Positions 5,734-13,418 of a stretch of DNA of 15,333 bases are shown in pieces. The stretch comes from Bacteroidales bacterium (lineage in GTDB: Bacteria > Bacteroidota > Bacteroidia > Bacteroidales > UBA932). The notes beneath the pieces were generated by a model. It made no database searches, was not told the origin of the DNA, and was given only the letters and a program-made list of their open reading frames with translations. A program made the position numbers and the translations under genes. The DNA is taken from assembly GCA_024402115.1 (NCBI GenBank), contig JAKSJQ010000045.1, forward strand, positions 1 through 15,333, in the 5' to 3' direction. Numbering within the stretch: the first letter of the stretch is position 1; each line of letters opens with the position of its first letter.

Positions 5734-8700
5734 TCATCTTGACTGCAGTTCTCCTGTATACTCGCTATTCGCGACGTAGTGCGGAGCGTAAAGGCATTCA
5801 ATAGACGCAACCGGAGCTGCAAAGCTGCCCGCCTGAGTCACGTAGAATGTCTCGGACACGGTTGTCGTCTCCTCGGGATAGCTGTCGAAGAAGTATTCCG
5901 TCATCGAAGCTTTGACGTTCCTATAGCCCTGCGGAGTGCATGAGTACCACCCGTCGACAAAGAGCGGCCTGAGCCACCAGCGCATCATTCCCGAGAGCTG
6001 GTTCTCCGGTCTGAGAGAAGCCGGGCGAGGCACGCAGACATGGACGAAGCTGCGATTCTCCTCGTTCCATATCCTGACTTCGGAAACGACCTTGTCCCCA
6101 ACCGACAGAACATCACCAGACTTGAGGGCACTTCCGTCCTCCCTCTTATATAAAACCTCAACCTTGAAGCCATTTCCAGCGGACCTGATCTGCTGGAATG
6201 GCAATTCATTTTCGCCGGAAAGGATCAGCACGCGCATGTCCTTCATCGCCCCGCTTCCGTCCATCACCGACGATAGCGCTTCCATGTAGGCAGGATCAAC
6301 ATCCCACTGCTGGGTCTCCTTCTGCACCATGATCCATATCCTGATCGCATCGGCGAGCTCCTCGTATCCAAAATCGCGGAAGATATCGCAGAGCAGGGCA
6401 TGAGCCTGAAGCTCACTTTCCATGAGTCCTCTGAACGGCATCACCGCATTTGGGAAATATTTGCCACCGGAACGGTGTTCCACAGCATACTCTATCAGAG
6501 ATGCGACATCCGCTTCGAGAGACCGCTGCATCTTCTTCTCCGCAGAGAGTCGCACGCCAAGAGCCCTCGCAAGCCTCAGGCCCTCATCAGAAGCCGTAAG
6601 CAGGCTGAGCGTCCTTATCCTGTAAGCCTTCATGAGGATCGCGCCATTCACGCCTCGACCATTCTTCGGAACGAGATACTGGCTCACTGCCTTCCTGTAC
6701 TCCGCGCTTGGCTGAGCAGCCAGCTTCACATCCGCATAGTGAGCGCGGACGAGGAGATATTGCTCCAGCGACATACCGCCGCACCAAGAAGGTCTCTTCC
6801 TATCCTTGAGCATCTGCGTATCGATATACTTCACCGCAGACTCGAGGACATCGTCATCAAGCCCGAGAGAAAGTCCGCTGTCTTCGAGGGCAGCAGCGCG
6901 TTTGAGCACGGCGGCAGTGACGACAGGAGATGAATCCATTCCCTCGAACCATCCGAATCCGCCGTCCGCATTCCTGCATGCAAGTATCTTGTCAAGCATT
7001 CCGTCGTCAAGCTTCTCCATTCCGAGAGTCCTGGCGATGACGGACGCATAGAGGGACTCCGTGAGGGAGATGACGTCCTTGGCCTCTGTCGAAATCTTCT
7101 CCGGAATGGCTTCTCGGATAAGGTCCATGATAGTCCTCTCCGAAAGCACGGCTGACTCGGCAGGCACATTCACGAAGAGAGAGCGCAGATGTGCGACGAT
7201 CGCATCCCTATCCTGCCCTGCGAAGACGATGGATGAATGCGACTCGCGTATCGTCTGCGACGGGCGCTTCACCGGCACGCTTACGAAGACTCCGTCGGAA
7301 ATCGCTGCGCCGCCCTCATTTCCGCTGAAGACGAGCTTGAGTCCCAGGACTTCTGCCTGAGGCACATCAATCTCGAACTCCACGCCGGCGGCACCGTTCG
7401 CCTCAACCTTGACAGCCCTTGACATTGCGGCTACAGGACTTGCATTCTCATGCTTTTCTGTCGTATAGACATAAGCCGAGACCTTACCATCAACCGGGAG
7501 AACGCTCGAGTTCGAGAGATTCGCCTTCAGAACATACTTGTCACCCACATACAACAGCTGAGGCTCAACCACCGAAAGCTTGACAGGGATCGTCACCTTG
7601 AATGATTCCCTCGCCACCGCGCTGTTCATATCCTTGTCATGTGCGAACACGTTGATAATGTAGGTCGACAACTTATCTGAGGTAGTGAATTCGAAACTTA
7701 TCTTCCCGTCCTTGTCTGGACGGAGGAACGGCTCGAATGCGACGGTATTGGCAAAGTCCTCCCTGAGCACACCTGCGACCTCCGGTTCATCTCCGCCATC
7801 ATCCTCCATCATTTCGAAGGCCTCCTCTTCAATGATTCCGGACGACATGGTATTCACCTTACCCATCGCCCTAGGTGCCATATCGCGCACCGCCAGGTTG
7901 ACGCTAGCCTTGGACATGTACATGCCGTTCTCAGCCATTTCCCCGTCAACATAGAACCTGTCATCGTAGATGGAGCCCATGGACGATGAGCCGCAGACTG
8001 AGTTATATGAGATATATGGGAGCGACGGGCGCATGCGGTAGACCTCATACCAGCAGTTCGGGAAAATCACCTCCGTAGCCGCGTCGAAGATAGATGCGGC
8101 AGCCTCGACTCCGGCAGCAGTCGCCAGGGTCACGTCATATTTGGCAGACGGCGATGTGACGTCGCTGAAACGGCTGACGGCCAGAGGGAGCTTCACCTCT
8201 TGCGCAGCCTTGCTTATCTCCTTACTGTAACGACCGACTCTACCACCCTTGAAGTAGAAGACGTGCAGGACGACCTTGTCCGGCCATGATCTTGGATAAT
8301 CAATATGCTTATGTACGACAGAGCCTTTCTGGCCACGGATGCCTCCCACCTTCACAATCTCAGAACGAAGCAATTCTTCGCCATAGCCGAACACCTCGAC
8401 ACAAACCCAGAGAGGTCCTCGTCCGGATGCCATCTGCAGCGAGATGTCATCATCTTTCTCAATTACACGGAACAAGCTCTCCACATCAGCATCAAAGACA
8501 GTCTCGTCTTCAGAAATCCTGATGAAAGTACATGAAGTTCTGTCTGAGACAACGCTACCATCGGCTTTTTTCGCAGCTGCCTCGACCTCCAGGGCATATC
8601 GGCCTGAAGGAAGTGAGGCTATGCCTATGTCGAGTCTCTCGCCAAGAGTCAAGGAGCCTACTCCCATGAGCTTGTCCTTGTCGCCCAGAATCCTATATAT

Positions 8701-10920
8701 GATCTCAGCATCTCCGTTGTTGCCAGTCTTCACGCCGAGTTCATTGCCTATACTTGCCCTGACTGTCAGCACATCCCCATCGACAACGTTCTGCTGCGAC
8801 GCTTCGACTGCATTCTCGACCTCGACGGTTACGGACGGGCGGCGCATCACAAAGAATGAAGTATTGAACTCGAGAGTTTCGCCTGTGTTGTCCACCACCT
8901 TTACGATCACGTCACAATATCCGTACTTAACGTCCTTTGCGACAAGTTCGAACGAGCCATCCGGAGCAACGGTGACGGGATCAAGTTCGTCATCCGAATC
9001 ACGATAGCCACGCCCGATATGGGCGAAGACCTTTGCAGATGCCAGCGAGTGACCGGAATAGCTGGTCGCCCAAGCCTTTATGCGGACGGTATCTCCCTCG
9101 AGGAAGAACCTTACTATTTTTTCGAAGCGCACATCGAAGGTCGGGAGCACGAAATCATCGACACGAAGACCTGCATCGCCTATGTAGTTCTTCCCGTCAA
9201 GGACCCTAAGCGTGAAATATCCATTCCTGAGACCGTGCGGGATTTCGATAGAGCCCGCGATTGAACCGAAGTCGTTCGTGCTGGCCTTCACAGTTTTCAC
9301 ATCCTTGCCCTCTGCATCGACAAGGGACACCGTGACTGTTTTCCCGGCTATCGGAGCATAGTCATAGCCCTTGTTGGAATAGACCACAGCCTTGTACTGG
9401 ACAGTTTCTCCGGGCTTGAACGCCGTCCTGTCAAGCAGAACATGCGCCATCGTAGACTCAGAGATACGTTCCTCGCCCATCGAGTAATATCTGGCACCAA
9501 GGCGGTCCGAGCAGCGGTAAATTCCGCCAGTTTTGTCCACATGGCTGCATACCAGATAATTCGGACGATAACGCCCCTCGCCGTTCGCTTTCTTTATCGC
9601 CGCAACCATATTATCCGGGAGAGGAGTGAATCCGTCAATGGCAAGGCCCTTGGCTGTCGCCGTCTCCTTTCCATCCACGAAGAAAGACAGGTCGACCACG
9701 TCAAGCGGCTCGCCAGTCTTATAGTCAGCAGCAAAGATGGCATAACCACGAGAATCCTGACGGAATGCAGCAGAGATCGTATGACGTGAATAGCGAGACT
9801 TCGAATTCACGTCCTTTCCCTTCACGAGTACATCGTAATCCCCGTCGTCTATCCTTGGCAGAATCACAACGGCCTCATCCTGGAGATAGAATCTGTCCGC
9901 AGGATTCTCGACCGTCGATGCCCAAACTTTCTTCCCGTCTTTCCTCGACACCAACTCAACGCTGGCCTTGTCCAAGTTGCGGAAACATATGCGGAGGGTA
10001 TCATCTTCTATATCAGCTCTTGCCGAACGCACTTCAAGGGCGTCCAAAATGTCACGGACCTCGACGCAGCAATCGGCAAGCCTGCGCTCGTCACCGCTAA
10101 AAGCCTTGCGTTCCTTCTCAAAGGCCTGGCATTTCGCATGGTAGGACTTGACCCAGTCTTCCGCAACATCCTTTTCCAGAGAGAGCTTCTTCACATCCGC
10201 CTTGAGGAGCTGCTGACGAGAAAGCATTGCGGCGGCCTTACCGGCGTACTTATCGGCATGAGCCTCCAATGCCCTGATGCGGTCATCAGCGTTCACTTCC
10301 TGATTCGCATCAAGATATTCCAAGACTGCATATCCGGGATAGCTTTTGCCAATTTCGGCAAGAAGCGCATCGGAGCAATGCGTTCCATTTAAGCGGCATG
10401 CCCACAGAGCGAATTCAAGATCATTTCTGACCAAGGTACCCACATAGGAGCCAAGACCGTCCCAGGTAGAAAACCACGCCCTGCTGAAAGCTGTGACATT
10501 GCTCTGTCTGAGCTCCGAGGCATGTTCCATGGCATAGTCAAGAACAGAGGAGCCAGATCCTCTCTGAAGGCGATAATACAGTTCCATCACCGGCAATCCG
10601 TAATCCTCGACAGCCTTTCGGAACTCCTCCCTCGCGTTATCAACATCCTTCCAGTTGATTCTACGACGAACCTGGACCTTGTTCTCACCTGCGACATAAT
10701 AATCATACGGAATACGTCGCGACAAGGATTCCTTTAGAATCTTATCCAACGCAGCAAGCTGCTTTTGGGGAAGATCCTTGCTCTCCGCAGCACGATATTC
10801 CTTCCACAATTCCTTCAATTGCAGATCATCGTCGTCAGACATGGCCTCGACCGGCCTGTTGAAAAAGAAAAGCGCAAGGGCCACCAGGACCGTTGCTACA
10901 ATCAGACATGTTCTACCCAT
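5734..10920 (-). CDS. Alpha-2-macroglobulin family protein, exported, without thioester motif
   Basis: A 1728-residue protein with a Sec signal peptide (about residues 1-26, hydrophobic VLVALALFFF, likely cleavage after VEA). There is no lipobox, so it is probably soluble in the periplasm. The N-terminal third is helix-rich, then macroglobulin domains follow: an MG2-like segment near 490-590 (DRTAFKPGETVQYKAVVY), a very acidic loop near 1030-1050 and the A2M core LREDFANTVAFEPFL near 1053. A thioester-domain-like helical region (about 1220-1500) contains GGFGWFEGMDSS, and the C terminus shows FYVTQAGSFAAPVASIECLYAP. Bacterial relatives are thought to trap or inhibit proteases that reach the periplasm. 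The CxEQ thioester motif expected in the helical domain is absent, so covalent trapping is unlikely. The start overlaps the end of folC by 19 bases behind a GGAGG site, implying co-transcription. Confidence 0.9.
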   Translation of the reverse strand: MGRTCLIVATVLVALALFFFNRPVEAMSDDDDLQLKELWKEYRAAESKDLPQKQLAALDKILKESLSRRIPYDYYVAGENKVQVRRRINWKDVDNAREEFRKAVEDYGLPVMELYYRLQRGSGSSVLDYAMEHASELRQSNVTAFSRAWFSTWDGLGSYVGTLVRNDLEFALWACRLNGTHCSDALLAEIGKSYPGYAVLEYLDANQEVNADDRIRALEAHADKYAGKAAAMLSRQQLLKADVKKLSLEKDVAEDWVKSYHAKCQAFEKERKAFSGDERRLADCCVEVRDILDALEVRSARADIEDDTLRICFRNLDKASVELVSRKDGKKVWASTVENPADRFYLQDEAVVILPRIDDGDYDVLVKGKDVNSKSRYSRHTISAAFRQDSRGYAIFAADYKTGEPLDVVDLSFFVDGKETATAKGLAIDGFTPLPDNMVAAIKKANGEGRYRPNYLVCSHVDKTGGIYRCSDRLGARYYSMGEERISESTMAHVLLDRTAFKPGETVQYKAVVYSNKGYDYAPIAGKTVTVSLVDAEGKDVKTVKASTNDFGSIAGSIEIPHGLRNGYFTLRVLDGKNYIGDAGLRVDDFVLPTFDVRFEKIVRFFLEGDTVRIKAWATSYSGHSLASAKVFAHIGRGYRDSDDELDPVTVAPDGSFELVAKDVKYGYCDVIVKVVDNTGETLEFNTSFFVMRRPSVTVEVENAVEASQQNVVDGDVLTVRASIGNELGVKTGNNGDAEIIYRILGDKDKLMGVGSLTLGERLDIGIASLPSGRYALEVEAAAKKADGSVVSDRTSCTFIRISEDETVFDADVESLFRVIEKDDDISLQMASGRGPLWVCVEVFGYGEELLRSEIVKVGGIRGQKGSVVHKHIDYPRSWPDKVVLHVFYFKGGRVGRYSKEISKAAQEVKLPLAVSRFSDVTSPSAKYDVTLATAAGVEAAASIFDAATEVIFPNCWYEVYRMRPSLPYISYNSVCGSSSMGSIYDDRFYVDGEMAENGMYMSKASVNLAVRDMAPRAMGKVNTMSSGIIEEEAFEMMEDDGGDEPEVAGVLREDFANTVAFEPFLRPDKDGKISFEFTTSDKLSTYIINVFAHDKDMNSAVARESFKVTIPVKLSVVEPQLLYVGDKYVLKANLSNSSVLPVDGKVSAYVYTTEKHENASPVAAMSRAVKVEANGAAGVEFEIDVPQAEVLGLKLVFSGNEGGAAISDGVFVSVPVKRPSQTIRESHSSIVFAGQDRDAIVAHLRSLFVNVPAESAVLSERTIMDLIREAIPEKISTEAKDVISLTESLYASVIARTLGMEKLDDGMLDKILACRNADGGFGWFEGMDSSPVVTAAVLKRAAALEDSGLSLGLDDDVLESAVKYIDTQMLKDRKRPSWCGGMSLEQYLLVRAHYADVKLAAQPSAEYRKAVSQYLVPKNGRGVNGAILMKAYRIRTLSLLTASDEGLRLARALGVRLSAEKKMQRSLEADVASLIEYAVEHRSGGKYFPNAVMPFRGLMESELQAHALLCDIFRDFGYEELADAIRIWIMVQKETQQWDVDPAYMEALSSVMDGSGAMKDMRVLILSGENELPFQQIRSAGNGFKVEVLYKREDGSALKSGDVLSVGDKVVSEVRIWNEENRSFVHVCVPRPASLRPENQLSGMMRWWLRPLFVDGWYSCTPQGYRNVKASMTEYFFDSYPEETTTVSETFYVTQAGSFAAPVASIECLYAPHYVANSEYTGELQSR

Positions 10921-12251
10921 GATATTGCCTCCGATACTACATAAGTACTTCCTCCTACGTAAATCAAAGGTAATGCCATACTTTCACTCAGTCTACGAGC
11001 AAGAGCGACAGCATCGCCTACCCCAGGTTCGACATGGACGGAAGCTGCCTTACGGCCAAGAACGGAAAAACGCTCTGCGATAACAGCCGCAGGCATAGCA
11101 CGGTGACTGTCAGCGGCCGTGAACACTATGTTCGCACGTTCCGGAATCAGGGACAGCACGGCATCGACATCCTTGTCCGCGACACTGCCGTAGACCATGA
11201 CGAGATCCGACACTTTCCCCTGGTCGAGCATCTTTTCGAGCTGGCCGAAATTGTATTTCAGACCATGTGCGTTGTGACCGATGTCGCATATGGTGAGGGG
11301 ATCGGTCGAAATGCGCTCCCAGCGGCCGTGGAAATCAGCCAGTCTTGCGGTGTTCTCGATGGCATACACGACCTCGTCGGAAAGTTCTGTACCGAGTATC
11401 TCGAGGGCAGCCAGGACCGTGCGGAGGTTCTTCCTCTGATACGAGCCCTGAAGGTCCATCGCAGAGAGAATCTCATCCGCTCTTTCCCAGCCTCTAGGCT
11501 CGCATTTGTCCGCAAAGGTGAGCAAGGACATGATACGAGTTCTGTCACCCATGAAATCAGGTTCCGGGAGATTGGTATACAAGACTTTACGCTCGAAGAC
11601 AATATCTATTTCCGGAGAGCTCTCACCCACCACAACAGGGGTCTTCGGCTTGATGATTCCTGCCTTTTCGAAGGCTATCTCACCGAGGCTTTCGCCCAGT
11701 ATGTCGCAGTGGTCAAGTCCTATGTTCGTGATCACGGAAAGCTCAGGTGAGATGAGGTTGGTACTATCCAGTCTTCCGCCAAGTCCGCTCTCTATCACGG
11801 CAAGGTCGACGCCCTGCTTGGCGAACCAGTCAAATGCCATCATGGTGGTTATCTCGAAGAACGAGAGGCCGAGATTGTCGAAGGTGGAATCCCAAGTCTG
11901 CACGAAGTCCCATACGTCGTCCTTGCCGATCAGACGAACCTCACCTTTCTCCAGCACCCTCATCCTCTCCCTGAAGTCGAGGATATGGGGAGAAGTGTAG
12001 AGCCCGACCTTGAGCCCGGTCGCTGACAGAGACGCCGCGAGCATGTTGGACACCGAGCCCTTACCATTGGTACCTGCGACATGGATAGTGCGGTACCTGC
12101 GATGCGGATGGCCGGCGAGCTGATCGAGGAATTCCATCCTGTCAAGGCCTGGCTTATAGGCATCCTTTCCGGCTGTCTGGAAGGACTGGAAACGGGTATA
12201 CAGACCCGCAATCATCTTTTCGTATGCTTCGTTGCTGAATGAAGATTCCAT
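10902..12251 (-). CDS. folC: Bifunctional folylpolyglutamate synthase/dihydrofolate synthase
   Basis: A 449-residue Mur-ligase-fold enzyme of normal FolC length. It joins glutamate to dihydropteroate to give dihydrofolate, and adds further glutamates to reduced folates, using ATP in the cytoplasm. Evidence: the ATP-binding loop GTNGKGSVSNML beginning at residue 60, LYTSPHILDFRERM typical of FolC, the middle-domain motif VIESGLGGRLDSTN and TNIGLDHCDILG, and the C-terminal-domain motif DIGHNAHG with the conserved His-Asn. The ATG at 12251 is the first start after the divergent intergenic region and gives a normal N terminus. A TAAATTTG box (12278-12271) lies 19 bases upstream of the start codon. 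The 3' end overlaps the alpha-2-macroglobulin gene. Divergent from it is a PurL-like gene; folate supplies formyl groups to purine synthesis, a suggestive but unproven link. Confidence 0.95.
   Translation of the reverse strand: MESSFSNEAYEKMIAGLYTRFQSFQTAGKDAYKPGLDRMEFLDQLAGHPHRRYRTIHVAGTNGKGSVSNMLAASLSATGLKVGLYTSPHILDFRERMRVLEKGEVRLIGKDDVWDFVQTWDSTFDNLGLSFFEITTMMAFDWFAKQGVDLAVIESGLGGRLDSTNLISPELSVITNIGLDHCDILGESLGEIAFEKAGIIKPKTPVVVGESSPEIDIVFERKVLYTNLPEPDFMGDRTRIMSLLTFADKCEPRGWERADEILSAMDLQGSYQRKNLRTVLAALEILGTELSDEVVYAIENTARLADFHGRWERISTDPLTICDIGHNAHGLKYNFGQLEKMLDQGKVSDLVMVYGSVADKDVDAVLSLIPERANIVFTAADSHRAMPAAVIAERFSVLGRKAASVHVEPGVGDAVALARRLSESMALPLIYVGGSTYVVSEAISWVEHV
10928..10932 (-). promoter_or_regulatory. 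Strong Shine-Dalgarno site for the alpha-2-macroglobulin gene
   Basis: GGAGG on the minus strand (10932-10928) lies 7 bases before the ATG at 10920, inside the last codons of folC. Most Bacteroidota genes lack a clear Shine-Dalgarno and the other starts in this window show only weak purine stretches, so this site supports the 10920 start and internal re-initiation in the folC transcript. Confidence 0.7.
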
Positions 12252-12270
12252 AAAAAATTTGAATGGCCGT

Positions 12271-12278
12271 CAAATTTA
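12271..12278 (-). promoter_or_regulatory. Probable -7 box of folC
   Basis: TAAATTTG on the minus strand (12278-12271) fits TAnnTTTG and lies 19 bases before the folC ATG. No TTTG occurs at the expected 19-21-base distance upstream, so the promoter is only half supported. The 63-base divergent region is A/T-rich, and no clear promoter was found in it for the plus-strand gene. Confidence 0.4.
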
Positions 12279-12314
12279 CTTAAATTTACAAAGTTTTACG
12301 CATTTGCCCTTCAC

Positions 12315-13412
12315 ATGAAGCAGAACGAAGCACTGTATTCGCAGTATCTGATTGACGGCATCGAGACCGACAACACTCCGGCTGAGCTCCTCAGGGACTA
12401 TGGGGAAGCATGTGTGCCGGAAGAGGCGTGTCCGGGGCAGATCGTGGACGAATCCCTCGACCCAAATCCGAAACCAAGCACCTTCCGTCAGTCTCAGGTG
12501 GCCTCGTACATCGAGTCCATCATGAATCTTCCCGACAAGTTCCCTACCAGGCATCCCCGTTCGGGAGCCAAGACCAGGGTGGCCGTATCGCTCATAGACA
12601 CCTTATGGCTTGACGGACATTTCCGTCTGGGCAACCTTGGGATCAGCCCGAAGTGGAGATGGAACGACACTAAGATGGGCAACATGGCGGCCTTCTACCA
12701 GAGCGTCGAGGCCCTCTGCGAATATGTGAGCGAGATGGGGCTCAAGGTGGAGCAGTACGGATTCGAGGAAAGCGACGGGGACTGTCATCTCGACATCGAC
12801 GTCAAGTTCTCGCCCGTCGCGACGATGGAGGAGGAAGAGGCAGACGAGATCGTTCCCGGAAAGAAGCGCAACTGCCCGGACAAGGCGCGCAAGGAAGCCG
12901 ACAGCTGGATAGTGTACGTACCATTCGACACCTGTCCATACAGGCTCGGAGCATCAGCGCTCTCGGCATTTGCCGGAAACGGTGCCGACAACGCACCTGA
13001 AGTCCAGGACGCGGACTACTTCATCGACTGCTACGAGCTCATCCGAGAGATGGTGGAGGACGGAGTCGCCCTGAGCGGAGTGACCGTCGGTAAGGGCGGG
13101 CTCATGACAGCGGCCGCCAGGCTCTGCGCAGAGACAGGAACCACGCTCGACGTCAGCGGAATCGCAAGCTCGTACGATGAGGCAAGCGCTGCGCGCATCC
13201 TTTTCGGAGAGGTCCCTGGCGTCCTCATACAATTCAGCGACATTGATTTTGACTACATAGACTCCCAGTTCCTTCTTCAGGACGTTGCCTATTACCCACT
13301 GGGCCATCCTGACGGAATCGCAGGCCAGATCGGGGTACGCCACAGCAGAAAACCGGCTGTGGCAGGCATCTTAGGAGCCCTCCTCGGACAGACAAGCGAG
13401 GGAGAAGATTAA
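12315..13412 (+). CDS. Stand-alone PurL (FGAM synthase) C-half-like protein, probable pseudoenzyme
   Basis: A 365-residue protein that lines up, from memory of PurL sequences, with the second half of the PurL synthetase region (AIRS-type fold) but carries no glutaminase domain. Matching segments in order are: TRVAVSLIDTLW (about 87-98) against the AESLTN helix; GISPKWRW (109-116) against the SANWM strand; AFYQSVEALCEYVSEMGLKV (126-145); YRLGASALSAFAG (209-221) against LGATALAQVY; VGKGGLMTAAARL (258-270) against the DRSDGGL helix; and LFGEVPGVLIQ (296-306) against LFNEELGAVIQ. The ATP-site GKDSMSM is missing and the acidic residues of DRSDGGL are lost, so FGAM synthase activity is unlikely. 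An inserted charged stretch (about 171-196, EEEEADE then KKRNC) replaces a PurL loop. No signal peptide is seen. It lies 6 bases before the PIN-PhoH gene, probably one operon, and diverges from folC. Function unknown. Confidence 0.7.
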   Translation: MKQNEALYSQYLIDGIETDNTPAELLRDYGEACVPEEACPGQIVDESLDPNPKPSTFRQSQVASYIESIMNLPDKFPTRHPRSGAKTRVAVSLIDTLWLDGHFRLGNLGISPKWRWNDTKMGNMAAFYQSVEALCEYVSEMGLKVEQYGFEESDGDCHLDIDVKFSPVATMEEEEADEIVPGKKRNCPDKARKEADSWIVYVPFDTCPYRLGASALSAFAGNGADNAPEVQDADYFIDCYELIREMVEDGVALSGVTVGKGGLMTAAARLCAETGTTLDVSGIASSYDEASAARILFGEVPGVLIQFSDIDFDYIDSQFLLQDVAYYPLGHPDGIAGQIGVRHSRKPAVAGILGALLGQTSEGED

Positions 13413-13418
13413 TAACAC

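Noticed and set aside
8444..9007. 187-codon serine-rich open frame on the plus strand within the alpha-2-macroglobulin gene
   Set aside because: It is a shadow of the long coding frame; serine-rich low-complexity translation is expected when reading opposite Asp/Glu/Gly-rich codons.
11034..11750. 238-codon open frame on the plus strand within folC
   Set aside because: It is antisense to a clearly conserved folC; its translation shows no family motif and reflects codon bias of the real strand.
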